The position numbers and the translations under genes were made by a program. Positions 36,181 through 47,252 of a DNA stretch of 64,000 nt are shown piece after piece. The stretch lies in the NCBI GenBank assembly GCA_016802295.1, contig JAESIW010000200.1:2974701-3038700 (forward strand), given 5' to 3'. Numbering within the stretch: position 1 is the stretch's first letter; every line of letters starts with the position of its first letter. This DNA comes from Brachionus rotundiformis. Its lineage: Eukaryota; Rotifera; Eurotatoria; Ploima; Brachionidae. The notes under the pieces are model-generated. The model saw only the letters and a program-made list of their open reading frames with translations, did not search any database and was not told where the DNA came from.

Positions 36181-36426
36181 TTAATAAAAGTCAGAGAAAT
36201 TAAAATTTATAAAACAATAATTTTATATTTTAAAACAAAAATTGCTTTTTATTTTCATATTTAAGTATTTTAAAATTTATTCGGATTAAATTAAAAAGAT
36301 TATTCGTTTTTAAAAAACAAACTTTTTAAATATCTTTCAGTTACTCTAAGATACTATTTAATATGTAATAAATATACATTGTTTATTTTTTAATTTCAAA
36401 AATATAATATTAAACATTAATTAATT

Positions 36427-37698
36427 TCAATAGTTTAGACCATTTTGGTTATAAACTACAAAATCTGAAGAATTAAGATTTGTTTGTCGAATATTCACAT
36501 GTGCATTTGCATCACTAAATACCTTAGCTCTATAAGGATCATTTGGCCAAACAAATTCTTTTTGTTCATAATTGTTCATTTCATGTAAATTAAACGAATT
36601 ATTCACAGACTCGCCATTCGGAAAAGATAATCTTATTGCCGAATCTTTTACTGAGCCATTTGAATTATTCAATTCAATTTTTTTCTTTTTGTTCATTTTT
36701 CTATCTTTGGCACGTCTGTTTTGAAACCATATTTTTATCTTTTTAATTAAAAAAAAATTTAAAAAAGGATAAAGTTTTTTTTCCAAAATATACTTGTCGT
36801 TGAGATAACTCTAGTTTATTAGCCAATTCAGATTTTCTACGACTAGTAATATATTTACTAAAATTGAATTCCTTTTCTAGTTCACTTCTTTGAAGTTCAT
36901 TATAGACCACCCGATATTTGTCTTTGGTTCGAGTTTTTTCTATATAGATAAAATTTTAAGTCTGGGATAATGTTAAGATTAAGTCTTACTTTGGTTAGAA
37001 GACTGATTTTTTAGCTGGCTTACATTATCTTTGCCATTTACTGAAGGCTCATTTTTAGGCGAAGCATTAGCCGAATCTTGGGACGATTCGGAAAAGTCCC
37101 CTTCATGACTGTGGTCAAATTTTTCTAGTTTATTGATCGAATCTTCCTGCAAGTTTTTTTGAAGATTTTCAAATACAAAATGACCAGAACCAGAGTCAAA
37201 CATTGGATTAAAAGACCACTTTTGGTCGATTGCCGGTTGACTTTGGAAATTTTCATTTGAAACTCTATTGGGGTTTAAGTAATTGGACTGATAATCCTTT
37301 GGCTCAAAAAAATTGTTTTGAAAGATCGGATTAAAGAGTGGTTTGGTCGTCGAAGAGACCATAGAATTTGAACCTTTGCCATGTGAAGGATTGTAATATT
37401 GTCCATTTGGATAGAATCTAAAGCGTTCATTATCGAGACCTAAAAATTCTGAATTTTCGGGATTATATGTTTGACAAGATAATGAATTTTTTTGGTCATT
37501 AGTGGTATAGTAGTTTAGCTGTGATGCATAGAAATTTGATGCTGCTGGAATTTGTTGATAGGGCGGATGAAAATATTGGTTGTTTGTAGATTTAATTTGT
37601 AGAAGGCTTTGATTGTAGTTAAAGGAATCTGAATTCGATTGCCAAACTTGTGAATTATTTAACACGTTTGTATTATTTAAAACTGGCTCAGAGGCCAT
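36427..37698 (-). CDS. CDX: Caudal-type homeobox transcription factor
   Basis: ParaHox transcription factor that patterns posterior structures in animals. Exons 37698-36990, 36939-36794, 36738-36427; 388 aa. The N-terminal 235 residues are Asn/Ser/Gln/Tyr-rich and low in complexity. The homeodomain (about 237-297) reads RTKDKYRVVYNELQRSELEK, then EFNFSKYITSRRKSELANKL, then IKIWFQNRRAKDRKMNKKKK. KDKYRVVY, the YIT-RRK segment and the RAKxRKxNKKK tail are diagnostic of CDX. Residue 45 is Ile where CDX normally has Val, a mild change. An intron splits the homeodomain just before helix 3 residue 45. No other Hox or ParaHox gene is in the window. Confidence 0.93.
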
Positions 37699-40472
37699 AA
37701 TTCCTAAAAATTACTTTATTAATAGTAATAATAAATTAAAAAGTTTATTATTTTATTGTATAATTGGGCTTATTTTTTATGGAGATTTTTATTAGAAATA
37801 TAATTCTAATGGAATCGAGTTCGAGTTATTTTGTTGTTTATTACAGCTGTAAATAAATTTAAAAATTAAAATTAATTTTAAATTTATTTCAATTTTTTTT
37901 AACCACATCTTGAAATTACAAAAAGAAAATATCATGATTAATTCATAGTCATTTTGATTATATTCTTTTATCTATGTTTTAGTGTTGGATATTTTATTAA
38001 TTTATAGCTGTTTTATTGTTCTGGTGATCTTGTTATTGCTAAAGAAAGTATATTAATTCGAGCTTTAAATAAGAGATTAAGAATAATTAAAGTTTTATTA
38101 TTGTCAACTTTTTGTGCTAGTTTTATGTTTCTTTAAGTAAATAAGCAATAAATTATTTATTTTAAAAATCAAAGCAAATTTCTTGTTGTCTATTCTAAAT
38201 TTTAGTTTGGTCTAAAATAAGTTTCTTAAACATTTGAAATTTAAAGTTAAATGCTGATTTATTTTTATTTGCATAGCAATATTTATCAAGAAATTTATTA
38301 CTTTTAAAATCTTTATTTTAAATATATTTCTAATCGATCTAATTAAAATAGCTTGTATATTTTTTTTACTATTTTAAATATCTTTGTACTTCTTTTTACC
38401 AGTTTAAAATTAAACAAATATTTTGAAAAATACTTCAATTAATTTGATTTTCTTTTACAACTGAAAAATTTTTTAACTATAATAAAACATTGTCTCAATT
38501 TATGATCGAATGTTAAATTTAAACTAAGTTGATATGGAAATCTATAAACTATTTCACTTAACAAATCTAATTCAAGTCCAGTTTTAACAATATAATGACT
38601 GTAATAAAATTGAATTATCCAAACAGGTTGAAGTCCATGATCAAATTTAAATAATAATGATCAATAATCATCATTATATATTAGATAAAAGTTTGCTTTA
38701 TTTTAATTTGAAATGGTTTTAAAAAAATTTATCAATAGATGAGTATCTGGATCACTTAGCTGAACATTTTCAGCAAGAACGTATTTATTTAGTTCAAAAG
38801 TGACAGTATCTAAAGCTTGGATTAATACTAGATGACCCGGTATCCTAGATGGTTGTTTAGATTCGCCTGGGATATTCTGAAAAGTTTGAAAAAAATTTAG
38901 CTGTGTCTTATTCTGAAATCAGACATTTGTTCATTTGGAATCGTCTAGAATTGGTGTTCAGTTGAAAGCTGATTAGAAAACAAGTATGTAAAAATTTGAG
39001 ATTCGGTTTTGTGTTGGAACTCTTTAAGATTATTTCACATTGAAGTTTTAAGCGCTTTAGTACTTGACCACGGATAAAACACGGATACTTTTCTTTACCT
39101 TTTACCAATACAAAAACTTTTTTCTCAGGTTATCTTTAAAGGGTGGTCAAAATACAATTGTGAAATAATTTTTTTTTTAATTTTCTAAATCGACTTTGCA
39201 TAAATCTTATAAATGCACAGAAAAAATTATCTAATTATTTTAATATTTTGATGGACGCGTTTCGACAAATTCTGAGAATAATTCAGATTACATTTTTAAT
39301 TTCATTAAATGTAAAAAATAGCTAAAAAATTATTTCAGAATTTCAGAATTTTAAACTTTATTTTTTATGTCGCAAATTCTGCCAAAAATTTTGAATACAG
39401 AATTATGCACAATATTAGGTTATGGTTTAACAAGTTTTGTTAAACATAAAATTCATATCTATATTTTCCAATTAAAAACAATTCTAAAAAATTTCAAAAA
39501 AATAATTTTTGAGCATGATCATTAAATTTTGATCTTAATAATAATAAGCTACGGTGATTTATCACACCAAACGAAAACCCAGGGATCATTTTACTGTCCC
39601 ATTCTCCTGACGTATTGATTTCGTCAATAATTTTCTTAAACAAGTTCTTTGAACTTGATTTGACTACTATAGGAGGCAATCTGTTCCAATAGTCTACTAC
39701 TCTGTTAAGTATGAAATGCTCTCTTTGGTTGATTGATGTCAGTTGTTTAGACATTCTGTGTTGGTACTCGCGTTTAATCCTTGCTGGACCAGAACAGCTC
39801 ATCGAATCGTAAAGTATGTTTCGATTGTGCCAATTCCATTTGGTAAGACTTGACTTTGGCTATCTTGAAATATTCAAGTAGATCTCTCTCTTCTCTTGCT
39901 CAGGGTAGTGGGTCCCAACTTCTCTAATCTCTTTTCATATGATAGATGCCTAAGTAAATTGACCAACTTTATTGATCATAAACTTCTTTTTTTTTCATTT
40001 GATTTAATCTTTTTCAAAATCAATTATAATCTACATGAAATAATGAAAAGCATAAAAATCAATAAAGAAATGACTTTAAAAATATATTTTCAAACAAACC
40101 GAATGCTAAGTCGATAATTTTATTTTTTATCCTAAAATATCGGTGAAAATTACTGAATCGACATTATTTCTGTTTATAAAAGTGAAATGAATAACTAAAA
40201 AGCACTAATTTTCGCATTTAAAAATCTCTAATGTTATTTTTGATAAAATTTTTAATTTAAGGATTTAAATTTAACTAATTCATTTTAAAGCAAGAAAATT
40301 TTTCTTAAATAAGATAGTCAAAAATTTAAACATTTATTTTGATAAAATATAATAATTAAAGACTAAATTAATTGAGCTTTTTTTTTTAATAATAAACATT
40401 AAAAATCATATTTTAAATTAAATTTTTTTATTAAAAATAAAATAATAAATTGATTATTTTAATGTTTTAAAA
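37699..40472. other. Intergenic upstream of CDX, with LINE relic
   Basis: AT-rich sequence. The recognisable content is the LINE remnant at about 39494-39950. An ORF at 38908-39108 and its surroundings are GC-richer than average and may be another old element, but I could not identify it. Confidence 0.5.
39494..39950 (-). mobile_element. Non-LTR retrotransposon (LINE) reverse-transcriptase 3' remnant
   Basis: Two frames on the minus strand together match the C-terminal thumb/linker region of LINE reverse transcriptases: SYEKRLEKLGPTTLSKREER with DLLEYFKI, then in another frame FILNRVVDYWNRLPPIVVKS with LFKKIIDEI. A frameshift lies between them near 39800, and no upstream RT palm motif is found. 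It is an inactive fragment of the CR1/Jockey-like kind; the exact clade is uncertain. Confidence 0.75.
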
Positions 40473-42437
40473 TTAATAATAAATATCATTGAAAATATAT
40501 CTAGTGTTATTTGCAAGAGGAGACTCGGATTTTAAATTGCTAGAAGTGCTTCTAGTTCTATTTTTGGGAGCTTGAGCTCTATTGCCGTATTCACGTTCAA
40601 AACGTTCATTTACAAAGCCATAAGGCTTAAGGATAAACTGAGAGTTTTCCGTATTCTCGAATATGTCCTCTCTTACACGGGGTAAATTTTTCTTGGCATA
40701 AAACTTGTGCTTGCCTGACAAAGCCGGACGAAAGTTTAATTCAGGCTGCTCAGTCAATCTATTTACCTTGGCAGATTCGCTGTGTCTTAGCTTTGTATTA
40801 TTTTTGTTCTGTCTAAAATTTTCATTTTTGACATAAAAAGAATCATTGGGCACCGATGAGCTTAGCCATTGTGGCTGATAGCTGCTCAATTTGGCAAATA
40901 CTCCAGGACGAAATCCGTCTGAGTCACAACTTTCCGAATTATGATTGCTCTTTCTCGATGAATATTTGGACTTGGACAATTTACTTTGTCCTAATTTTTT
41001 TCTTCTAGCTAGATCGTAAGAGTCAGCACTTTGGTCCAGCGCATTGCTAGTCAAATCAACAGCCGATCTGAACATGCTTTGTGGAAATTGATTGACCACT
41101 TGTGGTTCTTCCTCTATAATCAAAAGCGGATTTGTTTTTACATTTCCCTCCAAATAAGGGTCGTGAATTCCGCTGCCTATGGAGCTCGACTTCTGGTCCA
41201 ATTTTCTAAAATTACTAGGCTTATTTTTCTGATAAATGCTTTCCATAGAAGCGGACATGTTAGAATATTTAAGGTTGCCTAACCCTTGTGAACGAAAAGA
41301 CTTTTTAAATTGGACATCTTCACTTCCAGGTGGCTTAAATTCAAAAATTTTCTTTTTAGCATCAAAATGATCATCTATTTCACTATTAACTACATCATCA
41401 AGCATTTTTAAGACCTGATTAGCCTGCTCATTAAAAGATGCCGAGGTAAAATCAGATCTATTTGTCAAAATTCCTTCGTCTAAATCATTTAAACTATTAT
41501 TACTGGCATTAAGCTTAGTGTATGCCTCTTTTCCAATTATAGATGGGTTTTGGGACCGTCGCGATTGAATTTCTTTCAAGTTTCCTCTTTGTCTGTCCTC
41601 TTCGTCATAGTCTTTTGGTGGATACAAAATTGGTTCATCAGATTTTAATTTGTGCTCAAGCTCTTTTTTAATATTTCTAAAATCCATCTGTAATGGTGAA
41701 GTTGGCCTGCTAAAATTGCTCATATTCAGTCCATAATTTCCGGATTCATTAGTTGTATCTAAAAGGTCATTTGAAGAAGATGAACGAGTTCCTCCACCAC
41801 TTGAGCTATCATAAATTGTGTTATTTCTATTATTTAAAGCTTGTCGATTGAGAAAGCTATTTTTTAGATTGCTATTGTGCAAGTGTCCAGTTTCGCTCAA
41901 AAAATCATCTGGATGCAAGGATTTTTTGTTTTTATTTTGTATTTTTTCTAATTTTTTATTATATACACGTAAGAATTGAGCCAAATAGCGTTCCAATTTG
42001 ATTGCGGTGTCGTCTGAGTCACAACGAAATGCATGTAAGAACAGCGTCAAGTTGGAGTGGGGATTGGACTGGTTTGGAAGAGATTTTGTGATAAAAGTGA
42101 CGATGTCTGAATATGGCCGGTTGGTAAGGCGAAAAACATATGTTATTTTATCATAGCTGATAGAGTAGGCCTTTGGAGCAGTCTGGCTTGATTTTCGAAA
42201 TAATTTTCTCTCAGATGGTACCGTATTGTCGAGGATAGTGAGATGGCTGTCACTCAGAGTTAGGGTTACTTTGGAAGAAGAAACTACGTTGCCAGGACTT
42301 TTCTTGTAATTCTTGCTGTCACTTTGATGGTATTTGAGAATGTTTTGAATTACTTCGTACACTCGATTCTGGCCTTGTAATCCAAAAGCTTCGGTAAAAC
42401 CCAAGTACCAACAATAGAATGATTTTTTGCCGCTCAT
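40473..42437 (-). CDS. PTB/PID-domain adaptor-like protein
   Basis: One uninterrupted ORF of 654 aa. Residues about 5-165 look like a phosphotyrosine-binding (PTB/PID) domain: FYCWYLGFTEAFGLQGQNRV at the start, a SDSHLTILDN strand, ISYDKITYVFRL, and the closing strand/helix LTLFLHAFRCDSDDTAIKLE. The rest is Ser/Asn/Lys-rich and disordered, with no SH2, PH or kinase domain. PTB proteins of this kind bind NPxY tails or phospholipids and act as adaptors. Numb, Dab and FAM43 are possible relatives, but I cannot assign an orthologue. It lacks introns, like NDOR1. Confidence 0.75.
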   Translation of the reverse strand: MSGKKSFYCWYLGFTEAFGLQGQNRVYEVIQNILKYHQSDSKNYKKSPGNVVSSSKVTLTLSDSHLTILDNTVPSERKLFRKSSQTAPKAYSISYDKITYVFRLTNRPYSDIVTFITKSLPNQSNPHSNLTLFLHAFRCDSDDTAIKLERYLAQFLRVYNKKLEKIQNKNKKSLHPDDFLSETGHLHNSNLKNSFLNRQALNNRNNTIYDSSSGGGTRSSSSNDLLDTTNESGNYGLNMSNFSRPTSPLQMDFRNIKKELEHKLKSDEPILYPPKDYDEEDRQRGNLKEIQSRRSQNPSIIGKEAYTKLNASNNSLNDLDEGILTNRSDFTSASFNEQANQVLKMLDDVVNSEIDDHFDAKKKIFEFKPPGSEDVQFKKSFRSQGLGNLKYSNMSASMESIYQKNKPSNFRKLDQKSSSIGSGIHDPYLEGNVKTNPLLIIEEEPQVVNQFPQSMFRSAVDLTSNALDQSADSYDLARRKKLGQSKLSKSKYSSRKSNHNSESCDSDGFRPGVFAKLSSYQPQWLSSSVPNDSFYVKNENFRQNKNNTKLRHSESAKVNRLTEQPELNFRPALSGKHKFYAKKNLPRVREDIFENTENSQFILKPYGFVNERFEREYGNRAQAPKNRTRSTSSNLKSESPLANNTRYIFNDIYY

Positions 42438-44912
42438 TTAAAAAACAGCATTTAGACGGTGCTTATTTGCTTAAAATAGTCTAAAAAATCGTGTAGGTTT
42501 TTTTATAATAAAATTAAAATTTTAAATTATCTAATGAAAATAATTTTTCCCAAGTCTTTTATTTTATAGAATTGTTGAAAACTGTTTTTTTAAGCTTTTT
42601 TAAACTTCAACAATAAATAAAAATTTTAAGAGTTTTTCTTGTTCGAGTCACTTTTTCAAAACAAAAAAAAAAGGTAAAACAAATACAGGCAATAGGGTTT
42701 TTACTGTAATGTTAGAAATAAAGAAAATTTTTCATTGTAAAGAAATGTTATTTTTTGGCCCAAAGTCTCGAATACCGTATAAAATCTTTGGAAAGATTAA
42801 ATAAATACGTGCCAATATCACTTTGAAAAGAAAATAAATTTTGACGGCGAAATTGAAAAACCTTTTCAAAAACTTGATAATTAAAGAAGCCATATGTGTC
42901 ACCAAGCACCCTTCAAAGCATTCAAATATAACCATTGACAAAACAAAGTTCAATAACATCTTTAATTCACCCATTAAGTCTAAGCCAATTCAAATCCTCT
43001 AAAGATTACTCTTGAAAATTTGAGACTTACTTTAAATACCTTGGAATAATTTTAGATATTTACCAACCTAAAAAACAAAAAATTTAAAAATAAAAACTTG
43101 AAAAAATTGCTGTAGAATTTCTCTAATTGTTTGTTAATAGTCGGAGGAAAGACTATTGAAGCTTAAGAATGAAGCACTGCTCGGTCACAAATGAATACAA
43201 TTAATTAAAATTTAAATTTAAGTGTTATTAATTGGTTAAATAATTTCAAGCTAATGACATAAAATTGAACAATTAACAAAATTTTATCTAATTGTAAAAT
43301 TTTAATTTTTTTAAAATGCCCTGTGCAAAAATACTAATTTTTTATACATGACTGCTAATGACAAAAATAAGTTATTGAACCTTGGAAAAATTTTTTGTTG
43401 TATTAAACTTTTTACTGCACCCGAATTAATTCATTTTTAATTCAAAGCAAACATTTTTCTACTAAATAAATATATACAAAAATTGTTCTTCCAATATTAT
43501 TTTTTTGCTTAAAGCTTAAATGAATTAATACTCGATTAAAAATGTAATATTTAAATGATAAATATTCAATATACAAGGATAGTTTGATAATAATTAATTC
43601 AATAATAAACATTATGATATGAGCAATCAATGATATTATAAATAAATATTAGAAAAGAGCTATGCTGAAAAACAAGCTAGGACCTTGTGATTTTTGTAAT
43701 TTCACAATATTTATTCATAAATTCACTATGCTAATTAAATGGTACCGATATTTACTAAAATAAAATTTATATAAAATATGATGAAAAAAAATTCATTTTG
43801 CATCTTAAAGTAATTTTTATCCTTTGCCTTAGTCTAATCTACTTAGTATCTATGTTCAGAAAGCATTCAAAACCAGGAAAAACTAACCAACATCATTCTA
43901 TTGCTTACTTAAAAACATTAAATGACTTAGATTGGTGAAATATTTGAGTTGTTTATGTCTTTTATTCAAATAATGCAGGGATATACGTAAATTAACTTCA
44001 AGGTAATCCGACATTAGTTACTTGCATTAGTCTTGTTTCTATACCAATTAAATCTTGACTTTTTTGATCCAGATATCTTAAACAAACATTTAAATATTAA
44101 AAATATCCAATATAGGCATTTATTAATGAGATATTTAAAATGAATTCAAGATAAATAAAATAGATTTAAAGACAATTGCTCTACTTGACATTTAAAACTA
44201 ATTAAATAAAATTTGATCACAAAATCTACTGAAACATCAACAGTTAAAACTCACGTGTCCATCAATGGATATTTTGAAATCCAAAATAAATTTACATTCA
44301 CCAAATGCTTAAGACTGAAACATAATCAGAAAAATTTAATTTTACCTGTATATTCTGTAAAAGATTGGAACAATATAATTTTTTTGTAATAATTTTAATA
44401 GAAAATAAAACATTTTGCTTTTGAATAAGAAAGATAAAAGTTAGTTTTTCTAAAATTTTTACCTTAAATTCAGGTGTTTGAAAATCAAAATTTGTGTTTT
44501 AATATACCTAAATTTGAAGTTTAATTTCATTCAAATTCTAATTCAAAAAAAATTATGAAGGTCTAGCTAGGCATGCTATTCTAAACGCTTTACAGAGCTT
44601 AGTTATGTAATTAACGCGGCTAAGAGTTGATCGGAAGGAAATGTCAATAAAAAAAAGCAAATAATTTATATTTGTTGGCTTTGTCATTAAAAAATTTATT
44701 TTTGTGTTCTTGAAGAAACAAAAATATAAAAACAAAAAATAAATGTTTAGAATTATTTTTCTAAATTTGCATTAGGATTTATTGAAAAAAAAAATAAAAT
44801 CTGTTCTTAAGTGCACAAAATTTGATACCTCTGACCAATGTGCCAAATAGTGAATAGTTGGTTCGAAACGCTTTCACTTGCGCTGCTAAAAATTTAAATA
44901 AGTTGTGATTGT
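42438..44912. other. Intergenic, left of assembly gap
   Basis: AT-rich. ORFs at 42732, 43442 and 44553 (minus) have no recognisable domain or splice partners. 44540-44640 is locally richer in G+C and could be an old repeat. Confidence 0.5.
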
Positions 44913-45189
44913 TTTATCTTTAGATGCATAAATCTTCTTTCTAGCTAGACTTAATTAAAATGTTATAAATTTCAATTAAATTAAAATTAGATTGTTGAGA
45001 CAAAAAATAAACAAAAAACAATATATATAATCCTTTATTTAAATAAAAAATAGCAATTCTCTTCTTTAATTGTTTTTTAAATGATTTCAAGCGATAAGAA
45101 ATAAGTGTGTAAAAAGAATAAATAATCAAAAGCATTTTTAAAAGTTTTAAATTTTATTTTGCGAACATTTAAAGAAATTAGAAGGCTTA
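44913..45189 (+). repeat. Gap-flanking duplicate, left copy
   Basis: Nearly identical to 45786-46072. It ends exactly where the N run begins, at AGAAGGCTTA. Confidence 0.9.
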
Positions 45190-45785
45190 NNNNNNNNNNN
45201 NNNNNNNNNNNNNNNNNNNNNNNNNNNNNNNNNNNNNNNNNNNNNNNNNNNNNNNNNNNNNNNNNNNNNNNNNNNNNNNNNNNNNNNNNNNNNNNNNNNN
45301 NNNNNNNNNNNNNNNNNNNNNNNNNNNNNNNNNNNNNNNNNNNNNNNNNNNNNNNNNNNNNNNNNNNNNNNNNNNNNNNNNNNNNNNNNNNNNNNNNNNN
45401 NNNNNNNNNNNNNNNNNNNNNNNNNNNNNNNNNNNNNNNNNNNNNNNNNNNNNNNNNNNNNNNNNNNNNNNNNNNNNNNNNNNNNNNNNNNNNNNNNNNN
45501 NNNNNNNNNNNNNNNNNNNNNNNNNNNNNNNNNNNNNNNNNNNNNNNNNNNNNNNNNNNNNNNNNNNNNNNNNNNNNNNNNNNNNNNNNNNNNNNNNNNN
45601 NNNNNNNNNNNNNNNNNNNNNNNNNNNNNNNNNNNNNNNNNNNNNNNNNNNNNNNNNNNNNNNNNNNNNNNNNNNNNNNNNNNNNNNNNNNNNNNNNNNN
45701 NNNNNNNNNNNNNNNNNNNNNNNNNNNNNNNNNNNNNNNNNNNNNNNNNNNNNNNNNNNNNNNNNNNNNNNNNNNNNNNNNNNNN
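45190..45785. other. Assembly gap (596 N)
   Basis: Run of N. The duplicated flanks suggest the two contig ends overlap in reality, so the true gap may be zero. Confidence 0.95.
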
Positions 45786-46072
45786 TTTTATTTTTAGATG
45801 CATAAATCTTCTTTCTAGCTAGACTTAATTAAAATGTTATAAATTTCAATTAAATTAAAATTAGATTGTTGAGACAAAAAATAAACAAAAAACAATATAT
45901 ATAATCCTTTATTTAAATAAAAAATAGCAATTCTCTTCTTTAATTGTTTTTTAAATGATTTCGAAAGCGATAAGCGATAAGAAATAAGTGTGTAAAAAGA
46001 ATAAATAATCAAAAGCATTTTTAAAAGTTTTAAATTTTATTTTGCGAACATTTAAAGAAATTAGAAGGCTTA
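45786..46072 (+). repeat. Gap-flanking duplicate, right copy
   Basis: Matches 44913-45189 almost base for base but has an extra GAAAGCGATAAG-like insertion of about 10 nt near 45962. It then continues past 46072 into unique sequence. Confidence 0.9.
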
Positions 46073-46580
46073 TCCATTTGAATTATTATAAATTGGAATC
46101 TTTTCGGAAAAATTGATAATTTAGACTCAATTATTGGTTAAAAAATAATAAATACTTATTAAATAATTTAGGTTAAAAATAAAATTTTTAAAAAGGATAA
46201 ATAAAAAAAATTTAAAACTGTTTTTTTTAATTTTAAACTGTTAAAATTTAAAATTTGACTGAATTCTTACCATGAGGAGCTGATTATTTGATTATTTAGT
46301 CTTGAAACCTTAGTTTTTCAATAATATGATTTGATATTTAAAAACCAAAATAAAACTTTTTAAAATAACATCGTAAAATTTAATTTTAAATACAAAATGT
46401 TTAATTGAAAATGGTTGAAAAATGAAAAACTGACTATATAAATTGAATCTTTATTGCTATAGACTATTTTAAATTTTTGTTCTTTAATTCAAATACTCCG
46501 CAAAATTTTGAAAAACACACATTTAAAAAAATTTTAACTTACCACATTGATTGCTAAAATTAAATTTTTTTCAAAATTAA

Positions 46581-47162
46581 ATGGAATCGTTAAAAGTCAT
46601 AATTTTTTTATCACTTTTTTCTCCAATTTGGCTCAATGATTTAGGTATTTAATTGGATATAAATTTTTTATCAAAAATTTTCTAAATTCGAAAAGATTAT
46701 TTCGAAACATTTTCTAATTCAACCTCAAGTGAACCAACATTTACTACAGCTTCAATCATTGATTCAGCATCTAGCTCAACCTCAAGTGAACCAACATTTA
46801 CTACAGCTTCAATCATTGATTCAGCATCTAGCTCAACCTCAAGTGAACCAACATTTACCACAGCTTCAATCATTGATTCAGCATCTAGCTCAACCTCAAG
46901 TGAACCAACATTTACCACAGCTTCAATCATTGATTCAGCATCTAGCTCAACCTCAAGTGAACCAACATTTACCACAGCTACAATTGGAACAAAATTCAGC
47001 ACAACGTCAGCTATGAAATTAATATCGGGGAAAAAAGAATCAAAATCTATGATAGATTCAATAGTAAAAAAATACATAAATTCTAAAGAAGCATTAAAAA
47101 TATCATATAATGAAGTAATAATTTCATTAATTTGTTCATATATTTCAGTTAATTGGTTTTAA
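46581..47162 (+). CDS. Secreted mucin-like Ser/Thr-repeat protein
   Basis: Two exons, 46581-46644 and 46696-47162, join in frame across a 51-nt GT-AG intron and give 176 aa. Exon 1 encodes MESLKVIIFLSLFSPIWLND, a clear signal peptide. Exon 2 encodes five units of a 19-residue repeat, STSSEPTFTTASIIDSASS, the last partial, then ATIGTKFSTTSAMK and a Lys/Ile-rich tail ending EVIISLICSYISVNWF. Ser and Thr make up about half of the repeat, as in O-glycosylated mucins. Units are almost identical in DNA, so expansion is recent. The tail hydrophobic stretch could be a weak membrane or GPI signal. I know no homologue. The minus-strand reading of the repeat is also open, but lacks a signal peptide and splice support. 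Confidence 0.65.
46718..46980 (+). repeat. 57-bp tandem repeat, about 4.6 copies
   Basis: Units begin at 46721, 46778, 46835, 46892 and 46949 (each AACCTCAAGTGAACCAAC). Copies differ mainly by ACTACAG versus ACCACAG. The unit length is a multiple of three, so several frames on both strands stay open. Confidence 0.95.
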
Positions 47163-47252
47163 TTATTTTTGAAAAATTTTTAGTAACTCTTGAATTATGA
47201 AATTTATTTTGTTTTATTTTATTTTTAACAGTTAAATAAAAAATTTGAAAAG

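Noticed and set aside
38908..39108. 66-codon minus-strand ORF in a GC-richer stretch
   Set aside because: Composition hints at an old element, but no motif could be identified.
42732..42974. 80-codon hydrophobic ORF
   Set aside because: No family resemblance; could be a decayed element, not supported as a gene.
44553..44735. Possible retroelement piece (STLSRVNYITKLCKAF)
   Set aside because: Too short and too weak to call a reverse-transcriptase or other element.
45147..45803. Long ORFs across the N run on both strands
   Set aside because: Made only of unknown bases.
46697..47077. Minus-strand acidic repeat ORF (NVGSLEVELDAESMIEA units)
   Set aside because: Opens only because the 57-bp repeat is a multiple of three; it lacks a signal or splice partner, whereas the plus strand has both.
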